This document shows positions 27,599 to 36,266 of a stretch of DNA of 64,000 bases, piece after piece. The first letter of the stretch is position 1, and the number at the start of each line of letters is the position of its first letter. The notes beneath the pieces were generated by a model. That model made no database searches. It was not told the origin of the DNA and was given only the letters and a program-made list of their open reading frames with translations. The position numbers and the translations under genes are program-made. Source of the stretch: an uncultured Pseudomonadota bacterium (GTDB lineage Bacteria; Pseudomonadota; Gammaproteobacteria; Burkholderiales; Rhodocyclaceae); NCBI GenBank assembly GCA_903870055.1, contig CAIQBG010000048.1:96597-160596 (forward strand), given 5' to 3'.

Positions 27599-28024
27599 AT
27601 GACCAAAAAGATTAATCTTGCCCGTGCCCTGGTAGCACTGAGTTTCGGTCTGTCGGCAACGGCTTTTGCCGGTGCGCTGGAAACAAATCTCTCGGGTTGG
27701 TTCCTGAAAGGTGAGCGATCGGAAATTGCGGTTACCGGATTGGGTAATAGTGGCTTTAATTTTCGCCTTTCTAGCGGCAATATCACGCCGGGCGAAGGCT
27801 GCGTGAACGGGCCTGAAGATTGTTTAACCCTCTGGGGTTGGGCAACCCGTACGGAAAATGCAGACGAGTTTCTCTATGCTAATCAAAATGGTCAGTGCGT
27901 CTTCTATATCCGTAATGAGCCAAAGGCCGTGGTGATTCACGGGCTTAAGGGCACGTGCGGCACAACCGAGCAGAACCGTAATGCGCTGAAGTCTGTTGAC
28001 GGGGTCTACACACCACGTCAGTAA
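27599..28024 (+). CDS. Predicted secreted protein, 141 aa
   Basis: Family not recognised. Residues 1-24 are a signal peptide (MTKKINLARALVALS... cleaved near AFA-GAL). The ~117-residue mature protein is predicted beta-rich and contains four cysteines (GCVNGPEDC, GQCVF, GTCGT), which could form two disulfides in the periplasm. AAAGG lies 9 bases before the ATG. It is divergent from the lipoprotein gene and its stop is one base from the end of the convergent MFS gene. Confidence 0.75.
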   Translation: MTKKINLARALVALSFGLSATAFAGALETNLSGWFLKGERSEIAVTGLGNSGFNFRLSSGNITPGEGCVNGPEDCLTLWGWATRTENADEFLYANQNGQCVFYIRNEPKAVVIHGLKGTCGTTEQNRNALKSVDGVYTPRQ

Positions 28025-28025
28025 C

Positions 28026-29237
28026 TTAGGGGGTGCTGTGTTCTCGGCGGCTAAGATAAATGGTGAGATAGAGCCCGATGATGAACACCAGCCCCACGCA
28101 GAGCATCAGGCCGATGACCATGCCTGGCCAGTGGTAGTGGGTCCAGAGTGGGCCTGATGTGCTGCCCAGAAAGCTGCTGCCCAGGTAGTAGCTTGAGAGA
28201 TAAAGGGCGGAGACTAGGCCACGGCGTTCTCCTGCCCGGAAGCCTACCCAGCCGCTGGCGATCGCATGGGTCGCAAAGTAGCCGAAGGTAAATAGTGCCA
28301 GGCCCAATATGATGACGGCTAGATGACCATACAGCGTGGCCAATACACCCACGCCCATGGTGCAAATCATGGCGAGCATGATTTTGCCGCGTCCAAAGTG
28401 ATCGGCCAGATTGCCGGCCAGTGCGGAGGACACACTCCCTAGGGCATACAGCAGAAACACACAGCCAATTGCTGCGGGCCCTAAATTGTAGGGTGCCTCA
28501 CTCAGTCTGAAACCTAGATAGTTATAGATGCTGACGAAAGTGCCCATGATCAGGAAGGCCGTGCAAAACAACCAGGGCAGTCCCGGATCGGCGTAGATAC
28601 GGCGTACATCTACCCATAAAGCAGCAGGAGCCAGAGAGCGAGATTTAAAATGGCGGGCGGGCGGAAGTAGACGCCAGAACAGGATGGTGCAGATCACGCC
28701 AATGAGTGCAAGTGCGGCCAGGCCAAAGTGCCAGCTGCTGTATTGGGTGACGACTGCCGAAAGGAAGCGCCCGAACATGCCCCCAAGAGCATTACCGGCG
28801 ATATACATCCCCATGACTCTACCGCGGGATGCTGGCGTGATTTCTTCGCCCAGATAGGCCATAGCAGCAGCGGGTAGTGCAGCAATACAGGCACCAACCC
28901 CAGCACGTGATAGCACAAGCCATTCAAAGTTCGGCGCGAAGGCGGAGACCCAGGCAAAGACCGTAGCACCCAGGAGCGCTGCTTTCATTAGGGGTGCCCG
29001 ACCAAACTTATCGGACAGCATGCTCAATGGGATAAGCAAAAACGAGAGGCTAAGCGTACCGGCAGAAACGGTAAGGCTGGCCATGGTCGGCGAGATGCCA
29101 AAAGCTTCTGCAAACTGGGGCAGCACGGGTTGCGTGCCATACAGAAGGGTAAAGCAGGCAAAGCCGCCCAGTATTAATGCCCAATTGGCGCGGCGGAACT
29201 CGGGGGTGCCTGCTTGCAGTTCGGTGGTCTGGCTCAT
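28026..29237 (-). CDS. MFS transporter, YnfM/arabinose-efflux-like
   Basis: 403 aa from ATG 29237 (MSQTTELQAGT). Twelve hydrophobic helices with the MFS loop motif LSDKFGRAPLM between helices 2 and 3 and its counterpart LADHFGRGKIM in the second half, which marks a drug:H+ antiporter-like (YnfM-type) exporter. Substrate cannot be deduced. A longer frame starting at 29279 would overlap the divergent EamA gene start; the shorter one leaves a 40-base divergent spacer. Confidence 0.87.
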   Translation of the reverse strand: MSQTTELQAGTPEFRRANWALILGGFACFTLLYGTQPVLPQFAEAFGISPTMASLTVSAGTLSLSFLLIPLSMLSDKFGRAPLMKAALLGATVFAWVSAFAPNFEWLVLSRAGVGACIAALPAAAMAYLGEEITPASRGRVMGMYIAGNALGGMFGRFLSAVVTQYSSWHFGLAALALIGVICTILFWRLLPPARHFKSRSLAPAALWVDVRRIYADPGLPWLFCTAFLIMGTFVSIYNYLGFRLSEAPYNLGPAAIGCVFLLYALGSVSSALAGNLADHFGRGKIMLAMICTMGVGVLATLYGHLAVIILGLALFTFGYFATHAIASGWVGFRAGERRGLVSALYLSSYYLGSSFLGSTSGPLWTHYHWPGMVIGLMLCVGLVFIIGLYLTIYLSRREHSTP

Positions 29238-29277
29238 GAGGATGCTCAGTTGGGATAAGCAGGATACCATTTGGCCC

Positions 29278-30126
29278 ATGGCTCGTTTTTACCCCGCGTT
29301 ATTCGTTTTTCTCTGGAGCACCGGTTTTATCGGAGCCAAGTATGGTTTGCCCTATGCGGAGCCATTGAGCTTTCTATTGCTGCGTTATTTGCTGGTGATC
29401 GTGCTGATGACTGCAGCAGCGGTCATTGCAGGTGCGCCATGGCCCAGAACGATACGTGCCTGGTGTCACCTGGCTGTCGCCGGTATCCTGATGCAGGCTG
29501 TTTATCTGGGCGGTGTCTTTCTGGCGATCAAACAGGGTTTGCCAGCAGGCATGGTCAGTTTGCTGGTCGGTCTACAGCCTTTGCTAACGGCCTTTTTGGC
29601 AATAATCGTCCTGGGCGAGGTTGTGCGCCGCCGCCAGTGGATCGGTTTGGTACTGGGAATCTCCGGAACCGCATTGGTGCTTTCCGGGCGTATTGAAGGT
29701 GGCTTTGCGCTTGCGGGTGTCTGGCCAGCACTGTGTGCCTTGGTGGGCATTACGCTGGGCGCGCTTTATCAGAAACGCTTTTGTCCGCATTTCGATTGGC
29801 GCACAGGGTCTGCGATCCAGTTTGTGGCCGCCGCTTTGGTAACCTTGCCCGTGGCCGCCTGTTTTGAAGGCTTTCACCTTGAACTGACGGGGCAATTTGT
29901 CTTTGCCCTGAGTTGGCTGGTGCTGGTTTTGTCGTTGGGCGCGATCAGCCTATTGAACTATCTGATTCGTCACGGCAGTGCCGTCAATGTGGCGAGCCTC
30001 TTTTATCTCGTACCACCGGTAACCGCCCTCATTGCCTGGGCTTTGTTTGGTGAAACGCTGAGCGTGGTCAGTTTGTCGGGGTTGGTCGTGGCGGTGACTG
30101 GGGTAGCCCTGGTTCGCAAGACTTAA
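29278..30126 (+). CDS. EamA/DMT-family transporter
   Basis: 282 aa with ten hydrophobic helices arranged as two EamA repeats: FVFLWSTGFIGAKYG at the start of repeat 1 and LNYLIRHGSAVNVASLFYLVPP late in repeat 2. Such drug/metabolite transporters export amino acids or other small molecules; the substrate is not evident. The ATG at 29278 (MARFYPALF) is chosen because helix 1 begins directly after it. It is divergent from the MFS gene. Confidence 0.88.
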   Translation: MARFYPALFVFLWSTGFIGAKYGLPYAEPLSFLLLRYLLVIVLMTAAAVIAGAPWPRTIRAWCHLAVAGILMQAVYLGGVFLAIKQGLPAGMVSLLVGLQPLLTAFLAIIVLGEVVRRRQWIGLVLGISGTALVLSGRIEGGFALAGVWPALCALVGITLGALYQKRFCPHFDWRTGSAIQFVAAALVTLPVAACFEGFHLELTGQFVFALSWLVLVLSLGAISLLNYLIRHGSAVNVASLFYLVPPVTALIAWALFGETLSVVSLSGLVVAVTGVALVRKT

Positions 30127-30173
30127 GCGGAATTGATTAGAATCTTGCTGATGTTTTTAGAAAGTTAACTCAA

Positions 30174-30563
30174 ATGCCTCAATTACCAGACCGTAATATC
30201 TTTGGGGAGCCACTGGTCCCCTGTTCTTTTGATCCCGTGACAGGATTTTTGCGCGATGGGTGCTGCCGTACCGAGGACTCGGATGTCGGGGCACACATCG
30301 TCTGCGCGGTGATGACGGCGGCTTTTCTCGAATTCAGTTTTCAGCAAGGCAATGACCTGAGCACGCCGCGACCTCAATGGCAGTTTCCGGGCTTGGTAGC
30401 TGGCGACCAGTGGTGTCTGTGCCTGAGTCGGTGGATTGAAGCGCACGCTGCAGGCTGTGCACCGCTGGTGGTGTTGGAAAGTACGCATATGAACGTGCTC
30501 GATTATGTGTCATTAGATGTGCTGAAACAGTATGACCATCGCCCCAACGGTATTGCAGGTTAA
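30174..30563 (+). CDS. DUF2237 family protein
   Basis: 129 aa. The conserved pattern NIFGEPLVPCSFDP, TGFLRDGCC, VCAVMT, FSFQQGNDLSTPRP, FPGLVAGDQWCLCLSRW matches DUF2237, a small cytoplasmic family of unknown function with conserved cysteines and tryptophans. Transcribed in the same direction as the EamA gene (47 bases away) and the phasin gene (58 bases away). Confidence 0.88.
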   Translation: MPQLPDRNIFGEPLVPCSFDPVTGFLRDGCCRTEDSDVGAHIVCAVMTAAFLEFSFQQGNDLSTPRPQWQFPGLVAGDQWCLCLSRWIEAHAAGCAPLVVLESTHMNVLDYVSLDVLKQYDHRPNGIAG

Positions 30564-30621
30564 AATATGCCAATAGAATTTATTTGTTGAGCTGAACCGT
30601 AATCACTTTCCGGAGACTTTG

Positions 30622-31167
30622 ATGTCTACTTTCAATAACGAATCATTTCTTGCCGCACAGAAAACAGCTGTGGATACCTTGCTTTCAGTGGTTAATACGG
30701 CACTGGCTTCTGCAGAGCGTGTAGCGGCTTTGAATCTGCATGCAACGCGCGAAGCTTTCGAAGACATGGCGCAAAATGGTAAGGCCGTGCTCTCGGTGAA
30801 ATCACCGCAGGAAGCGATGGCATTGCCAACTAACCTTGCCCAGCCGCATATCGAAAAAGGTGTGGCCTATACCCGTAGCGTGTATGAAATTACGTCGGCT
30901 GCACGTGAAGATGCAACGGCGATTGTGGAAAGAAAATTCGAGGAGTTCAAACAGAGCATGGCAAGTTTGACCGACAAAATTGCTACGGCATCACCAGCCG
31001 GCTCTGAGGTTGCGGTCGCCACGCTCAAATCTGCAGTCGATGCGGTCAATCAGGCATTTGCCCGGTTCAATGAATCCATGAGCCAGGTGAAAGAGATTAC
31101 TGAAAACAACGTGGCGCTTGTTGGCAATGCAACGGTTAAAGCGGTGCCTAAAGCCAAGCGTTCTTAA
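30622..31167 (+). CDS. phaP: Phasin (polyhydroxyalkanoate granule-associated protein)
   Basis: 181 aa, an all-helical amphipathic phasin: NNESFLAAQKTAVDTLLSVVNTAL, ERVAALNLHATREAFEDMAQ, then two further helices and a basic Lys-rich end (AVPKAKRS). Phasins coat PHA/PHB granules and control their number and size. GGAG sits 6 bases before ATG 30622. No PHA synthase or depolymerase is nearby. The gene ends at a very strong terminator. Confidence 0.9.
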   Translation: MSTFNNESFLAAQKTAVDTLLSVVNTALASAERVAALNLHATREAFEDMAQNGKAVLSVKSPQEAMALPTNLAQPHIEKGVAYTRSVYEITSAAREDATAIVERKFEEFKQSMASLTDKIATASPAGSEVAVATLKSAVDAVNQAFARFNESMSQVKEITENNVALVGNATVKAVPKAKRS

Positions 31168-31181
31168 GATTGTTTGCGTAA

Positions 31182-31225
31182 GCACCAAAAGATAAGGCCC
31201 CATACGGGGCCTTATCTTTTGGTGC
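31182..31225. terminator. 20-bp perfect inverted repeat, bidirectional terminator
   Basis: A 20-base-pair perfect stem (31182-31201 with 31206-31225), loop ATAC. The GC core GGCCCC/GGGGCC is flanked by A/T tracts CAAAAG and CTTTTG, so RNA from either side (phasin or cysK) would end here. Unusually long and perfect for an intrinsic terminator. Confidence 0.85.
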
Positions 31226-31234
31226 GAGGTTAAC

Positions 31235-32167
31235 TTAGTCAGACAATCCGGCAAAGAGTGCCGTGCTGAGATAACGCTCTCCGAATGAAGGAATAATCAC
31301 CACGATCCGTTTTCCTGCATTCTCAGGGCGCCTGGCAACTTCCAGTGCAGCCCATAGCGCAGCACCTGATGAAATGCCAACCAGCAGGCCTTCTTCTTTG
31401 GCGGCGCGTTTTGCAGTTTCAAAGGCATCGTCGTTTTTAACGCGAATGACTTCGTCGTAAACGGCCGTATTGAGGATAGGGGGGATAAAGCCAGCGCCAA
31501 TACCTTGAATGGGATGCGGGCCTTTTTCTCCACCAGAAAGCACTGGCGATGCGTCTGGTTCGACTGCGATGACTTTGAAGTTGGGATTCTTCTTTTTGAG
31601 GACTTCGCCGACGCCCGTAATGGTGCCGCCGGTGCCCACGCCTGAAATCAGGATGTCTACCTGACCTTCGGTGTCGCGCCAGATTTCTTCTGCGGTTGTA
31701 TTGCGGTGAATTTCCGGATTGGCCGGGTTCTTAAACTGTTGGAGAATCAGGTAGTTTGGATTGGCCGAGGCGAGATCTTCAGCTTTTTTGATGGCACCGC
31801 CCATACCTTCTGGGCCCGGCGTCAGAATCAGCTCTGCACCATAGGCGCGAAGTAGAGCGCGGCGTTCCTTGGACATCGTTTCTGGCATTGTCAGAATGAG
31901 TTTATAACCACGGGCTGCAGCCACGAAGGCGAGGGCAATGCCCGTATTGCCACTGGTAGGTTCGACAATGACCGTATCCGGATTAATCAGGCCCGCCTTT
32001 TCAGCGGCGTCGATCATGGAAACGCCAATACGATCTTTAACGCTGTGCGAGGGATTAAAGTATTCGAGCTTCGCAACGACCTCGGCTTTGCTGCCTTCGG
32101 TCAGACGGTTGATGCGAACGAGCGGGGTGTTGCCGATTAGAGCAGTGACATCTTGTGCGATGGCCAT
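31235..32167 (-). CDS. cysK: Cysteine synthase A
   Basis: 310 aa from ATG 32167 ([10 protein letters not shown]), preceded by GAGGT; an ATG four codons upstream overlaps that ribosome-binding site and is less likely. PLP lysine is K44 in [17 protein letters not shown] and GTGGTITG bind PLP and GISSGAAL lies near the end. It makes cysteine from O-acetylserine and sulfide. HSVKDR rather than AGSVKDR distinguishes it from the CysM copy at 9811-10725. The 164-base region up to glmS is shared by two divergent promoters. Confidence 0.94.
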   Translation of the reverse strand: MAIAQDVTALIGNTPLVRINRLTEGSKAEVVAKLEYFNPSHSVKDRIGVSMIDAAEKAGLINPDTVIVEPTSGNTGIALAFVAAARGYKLILTMPETMSKERRALLRAYGAELILTPGPEGMGGAIKKAEDLASANPNYLILQQFKNPANPEIHRNTTAEEIWRDTEGQVDILISGVGTGGTITGVGEVLKKKNPNFKVIAVEPDASPVLSGGEKGPHPIQGIGAGFIPPILNTAVYDEVIRVKNDDAFETAKRAAKEEGLLVGISSGAALWAALEVARRPENAGKRIVVIIPSFGERYLSTALFAGLSD

Positions 32168-32291
32168 ACAAAACCTCATGGATTCAGAGTTAACGCTCCG
32201 ATTATCCGTAAAGAGTGGCTCCTCGACTAGACATGTTTTTTATAAGCTTATGACCTGATTCATGAAATAGCGGTTCCTCGGGCTGGCAACG

Positions 32292-32297
32292 GTATAA
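32292..32297 (+). promoter_or_regulatory. Possible -10 box for glmS
   Basis: Perfect TATAAT 35 bases before the glmS ATG. No recognisable -35 box at the right distance, so an activator may be needed or the match may be chance. Confidence 0.35.
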
Positions 32298-32331
32298 TTG
32301 CGCAAATAATTTATGACTTCGAGGTTGTTCC

Positions 32332-34161
32332 ATGTGCGGCATAGTTGTTGCGGTTGCTCGTAAGAATATCGTTTCGGTGCTGCTCGAAGGACTGCGTAAG
32401 CTGGAATACCGTGGCTACGACTCTGCGGGCGTTGCTGTCCTGAATGAGAATGGACTCGTCCGCGTCCGTTCAGCCGGCCGCGTCGCTGATCTCACCGCAG
32501 AAACTGACAAACAACACCTCGCCGCCGACACGGGCATTGCTCACACCCGTTGGGCCACCCATGGCGCCCCCTGTGAGCGTAATGCCCACCCGCACATCTC
32601 CAATGGTCTGGCCGTCGTTCATAACGGCATCATCGAGAACCACGAAGAACTGCGTGCTGAACTTAAGGCTGCTGGTTATGTATTCACATCTGATACAGAC
32701 ACCGAGGTTATTGCCCATCTTGTGCACCAGAACCTTGCCTCTTCGGCCGATCTTGTCACCGCCGTTCGCGCTGCCTCGGCCCGTCTAACCGGTGCCTACG
32801 CCATTGGCGTCATACAACAAGACAACCCGCACCGCGCCATCGTTGCCCGTGAAGGTTCACCTCTCGTACTGGGTCTGGCCGATGACGCTAACTATGCCGC
32901 CTCGGATACCGCAGCCCTGCTGCAGGTTACTCGCCGCATGGTCTACCTCGAGAACGGCGACATCGCCGAACTCACCCCGAACAGCATCACCATCACCCGT
33001 CAGGATGGCACTCTCGTCACCCGGGCTGAAACTGAGTCGCAGCTCTCTGCCGATGCCGTAGAACTGGGCACCTATGCCCACTACATGCAAAAAGAGATCT
33101 TCGAACAGCCTGCCGCCATCATCAACACCCTCGACATGCTCGGTGGTGCCCAGACCGTCCAGGCGGGTTGGTTTGGCTCAGAAGCTGAATCCATCTTCCA
33201 GAACATCGACCGCATCCTCATCCTGGCCTGCGGCACCAGCTACCACGCCGGCCTTACCGCCCGTTACTGGCTGGAAAGCATTGCCAAGATCCCCGTCAGC
33301 GTCGAAGTCGCCAGTGAATACCGCTACCGCGATAGCGTCCCTGACCCCAAGACCCTCGTCATCGCCATTTCCCAGTCCGGCGAAACTGCTGACACCCTGG
33401 CTGCCCTCAAGCACGCCCAGGAGCAGGGCATGCCTCATACCCTGGCCATCTGTAACGTACCAGAGTCGGCTATCGTTCGTGCCTGTCCACTGCGCTTCCT
33501 CACCCATGCCGGCCCGGAAATTGGTGTTGCCTCAACCAAAGCCTTTACCACCCAGCTGGCAGCCCTCTATGTGCTCACCCTGGTACTGGCCAAGACCAAA
33601 GGCACCATCAGCGCAGACAAACTCTCCAGCCTGGTTTCTGACCTGCGTCACCTGCCAGCCGCCATTACCGCTGTACTGGCCGTTGAACCGCAGATCAAAG
33701 CCTGGGCCAAACTCTTTGCTGACAAACAGCATGCCTTGTTCCTCGGCCGTGGAGTGCATTACCCCATCGCTCTCGAAGGGGCACTTAAGCTTAAAGAGAT
33801 CACCTACATCCACGCCGAGGCCTATGCCGCTGGTGAACTCAAGCACGGCCCCCTGGCACTCGTCGACAAAGACATGCCCGTTATCTCCGTCGCCCCTAAC
33901 GACGCCCTCCTGGAAAAGCTCAAGAGCAACCTGCAGGAAGTTAAAGCCCGCGGTGGTGAACTCTTCGTGCTGGCCGATGCCAACACCGGTTTTAAAGAAT
34001 CAGAAGGCGTACACGTCATTACCGTACCGGATCATGCCGGTAGCCTATCGCCCATCGTCCACACCATCCCGCTGCAACTGCTGTCGTATCACACGGCGCT
34101 GGCCAAAGGCACGGATGTGGATAAACCGAGAAACCTCGCCAAGTCGGTGACGGTGGAGTAA
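32332..34161 (+). CDS. glmS: Glutamine--fructose-6-phosphate aminotransferase
   Basis: 609 aa, the E. coli length. It makes glucosamine-6-phosphate, first precursor of UDP-GlcNAc for peptidoglycan and lipid A. The N-terminal nucleophile is Cys2 (MCGIVVAVA), with HTRWATHG and [10 protein letters not shown] in the glutaminase domain; two SIS sugar-isomerase domains follow ([28 protein letters not shown]), ending KSVTVE. Codon use is strikingly C-ending (CTC, GCC, ATC, AAC) compared with neighbouring cysK, a feature it shares with ugd and rfbB. Confidence 0.97.
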   Translation: MCGIVVAVARKNIVSVLLEGLRKLEYRGYDSAGVAVLNENGLVRVRSAGRVADLTAETDKQHLAADTGIAHTRWATHGAPCERNAHPHISNGLAVVHNGIIENHEELRAELKAAGYVFTSDTDTEVIAHLVHQNLASSADLVTAVRAASARLTGAYAIGVIQQDNPHRAIVAREGSPLVLGLADDANYAASDTAALLQVTRRMVYLENGDIAELTPNSITITRQDGTLVTRAETESQLSADAVELGTYAHYMQKEIFEQPAAIINTLDMLGGAQTVQAGWFGSEAESIFQNIDRILILACGTSYHAGLTARYWLESIAKIPVSVEVASEYRYRDSVPDPKTLVIAISQSGETADTLAALKHAQEQGMPHTLAICNVPESAIVRACPLRFLTHAGPEIGVASTKAFTTQLAALYVLTLVLAKTKGTISADKLSSLVSDLRHLPAAITAVLAVEPQIKAWAKLFADKQHALFLGRGVHYPIALEGALKLKEITYIHAEAYAAGELKHGPLALVDKDMPVISVAPNDALLEKLKSNLQEVKARGGELFVLADANTGFKESEGVHVITVPDHAGSLSPIVHTIPLQLLSYHTALAKGTDVDKPRNLAKSVTVE

Positions 34162-34180
34162 TACAGAAACGATAGGCAAT

Positions 34181-34206
34181 AAAAAACCGCCATAGGGCGG
34201 TTTTTT
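34181..34206. terminator. Bidirectional terminator between glmS and OFA transporter
   Basis: AAAAAACCGCC, loop ATAG, GGCGGTTTTTT; starts 20 bases after the glmS stop and 18 bases beyond the convergent transporter stop. Confidence 0.92.
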
Positions 34207-34224
34207 ATTGGGCAGCGTTTTCTC

Positions 34225-35853
34225 TTACTTGAAAAGCAGTAGTGCTTTCTGTAGCGTGATCCACATACCCCAAGCCATGGGAATGGAGACCGCAGCCCAG
34301 GCCAACGCAATCCTCCAAGAATGACTCACTTCGTGGGCAATGGCAGATACATCGGACACGAAGTGCTCATGGGTGTCATCGGCGATTTTCTTCTCTTCGG
34401 CGACTTCTTCTTTGCTCATGTGCAGCTCTTCAGAAACCGGACGTACCAACCAGTTGGCAATGAAGCCAATGATCAGTAAGGCGGAAAGGATGTACATGGT
34501 GATGTTGTAGGCATCAGCCCGTGCAACACCGTGGGCGAGTTGATATTCCCGTAGGTAATTAACGATGACGGGGCCAAAGATGCCGGCAGCCGACCATGCC
34601 GTTAGCAGGCGGCCATGAATGGCGCCTACGAACTTGGTGCCGAACATATCTGCCAGGTAAGCAGGTACCGTAGCGAAGCAACCGCCGTACATCGACAGAA
34701 TGACGCACATGAAGATGACGAAGAAGGCGAGGCTTGCAGTTTCAGCCGTGCTCGGAATGGCTGCATACATGGCGAAACCGAGCAGGAAGAAGGTGGCGTA
34801 AGTTGCTTTGCGCCCCAGCTTGTCAGACAAGGAGGCCCAGAAGAAACGGCCAACGATGTTGAATAGCGATAGCAGACCCGTGAATCCAGCAGCGATGGCA
34901 GCGATCGAGGTTTTCTGGGCGGCGCTCAGCTCGTTAAAGGCCAGATCGATACCAATCAATTTACCGGCGAATACTTCCTGAAGCATGGGCGAGGCCATGC
35001 CGATGATGCCGATACCTGCGGTGACGTTAACGCACAGTACGATCCAGACTAGCCAGAACTGACGGGTTTTCCAGGCATGGCTCAGATGCACGTGATGGCT
35101 TGTGATCATGGCGCTCTTGGAAGGCGGGGGCGGGGCCCAGCCAGCCGGCTTCCAGCCTTCGGCCGGGATGCGGTAGCCCAATGCGCCCGAGATCATAAAG
35201 ATGAAGTAGATGGCTGCCAGGACTAGGAAAGTTTCGAATACACCAACGGAGGTTGGGGTTGCGAAGTGTTTCATGAGCAGGTCGGCCAGAGGTGCGCCGA
35301 TCATGGCGCCACCGCCGAAGCCCATGATGGCCATGCCGGTTGCCATGCCACGACGATCCGGGAACCATTTGATCAGGGTTGATACCGGTGAAATGTAACC
35401 AAGTCCCAAGCCGATCCCGCCGATGACGCCGGAACCTAACCACATGAGCCAGATCTGGTGCAGCTTGATGCCAATAGCCGATATAACCAGACCGCCACAC
35501 CAGCAAATGGCCGAGACCAGGCCTGCTTTACGTGGGCCAACACGTTCTAGCCAGCCGCCCCAGATGGCAGCGGAAGAGCCGAGGAACACGAAGAAAAGGG
35601 TGTACATCCAGCCGAGTGTGGAAATCTTCCAGTCGCAGTTGCTGGCAAATAATTCAGTAAGCAAACTCATTTCTGCGGGGCAGGCGACAGGTGCCGTGAT
35701 GCCAATGGCGCGCGACAGCGGCAGCCAGAACACAGAGAAACCGTAAGCCATGCCAATACATAGGTGAATGGCGAGTGCGGCGGGTGGAACCAGCCAACGA
35801 TTGAAGCCGGGTTTGGCGATGATGTGGCTTTTATCTAACCAGCTGGTGCTCAT
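34225..35853 (-). CDS. OFA-family MFS transporter (oxalate/formate antiporter-like)
   Basis: 542 aa. Twelve MFS helices with GGWLERVGPRKAG after helix 2 and SDKLGRKATYA in the second half, and LADMFGTKFVGAIHGRLLTAWSAAG near helix 11, typical of the OFA (YhjX/OxlT-like) group. It is longer than OxlT (~420 aa) because of an extra periplasmic loop with cysteines (PVACPAEMS, ASNCDWK) after helix 1 and a C-terminal charged segment plus a thirteenth hydrophobic stretch (about residues 515-540). Probable carboxylate exchange; substrate unproven. Confidence 0.87.
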   Translation of the reverse strand: MSTSWLDKSHIIAKPGFNRWLVPPAALAIHLCIGMAYGFSVFWLPLSRAIGITAPVACPAEMSLLTELFASNCDWKISTLGWMYTLFFVFLGSSAAIWGGWLERVGPRKAGLVSAICWCGGLVISAIGIKLHQIWLMWLGSGVIGGIGLGLGYISPVSTLIKWFPDRRGMATGMAIMGFGGGAMIGAPLADLLMKHFATPTSVGVFETFLVLAAIYFIFMISGALGYRIPAEGWKPAGWAPPPPSKSAMITSHHVHLSHAWKTRQFWLVWIVLCVNVTAGIGIIGMASPMLQEVFAGKLIGIDLAFNELSAAQKTSIAAIAAGFTGLLSLFNIVGRFFWASLSDKLGRKATYATFFLLGFAMYAAIPSTAETASLAFFVIFMCVILSMYGGCFATVPAYLADMFGTKFVGAIHGRLLTAWSAAGIFGPVIVNYLREYQLAHGVARADAYNITMYILSALLIIGFIANWLVRPVSEELHMSKEEVAEEKKIADDTHEHFVSDVSAIAHEVSHSWRIALAWAAVSIPMAWGMWITLQKALLLFK

Positions 35854-35930
35854 GGTCGGTAATCCTTGTGGGGGTGGCGTATTGAAAACAGTGGCCGGAT
35901 TGTCCCCAGCACCCGTATTTTATCGAAAAA

Positions 35931-36266
35931 TTATCCGGCGCTGCTTAATGCAGACCAGTCAACGATGAGATTGAAGGCGTCAAAGCCCTGCTCGCGTAGA
36001 TAGCGGACCGCACTCAGGCTTCGAATACCATGCTGGCAGTACACTACAAGCGGTAGCATCCGAGAGATGCCGTTAAGTGCATCAGGGGTGCTGAGCAGTT
36101 GCCCCAGCGGAAGGAGCTGAGCGCCCTCTAGGTGACCGTTCTGCCATTCCTGAGGTTCGCGCACATCCAGTAAGGTAAACGGAATGCCGGATTCGACAAG
36201 ACCCACAAGGTCACTCAGGGCCATGTCGTTAGACACGGTGCTTTCTTTAACAGTCTGTTGTGTCAT
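35931..36266 (-). CDS. Rhodanese-like domain protein
   Basis: 111 aa, one rhodanese domain. [19 protein letters not shown] is the N-terminal CH2-type motif, and the active-site loop is CQHGIRS with the persulfide cysteine C77. Single-domain rhodaneses of this GlpE type move sulfane sulfur. The start codon overlaps the uvrA stop by four bases (ATGA), so the two are translationally coupled. The ~77-base gap to the OFA transporter gene upstream-downstream holds nothing I can identify. Confidence 0.9.
   Translation of the reverse strand: MTQQTVKESTVSNDMALSDLVGLVESGIPFTLLDVREPQEWQNGHLEGAQLLPLGQLLSTPDALNGISRMLPLVVYCQHGIRSLSAVRYLREQGFDAFNLIVDWSALSSAG

Noticed and set aside
33074..34150. 358-codon open frame on the same strand inside glmS
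   Set aside because: It is an out-of-frame shadow; glmS is fully conserved and the strong C-ending codon bias removes stops from the other frame. The translation is Pro/Ser-rich and has no motifs.
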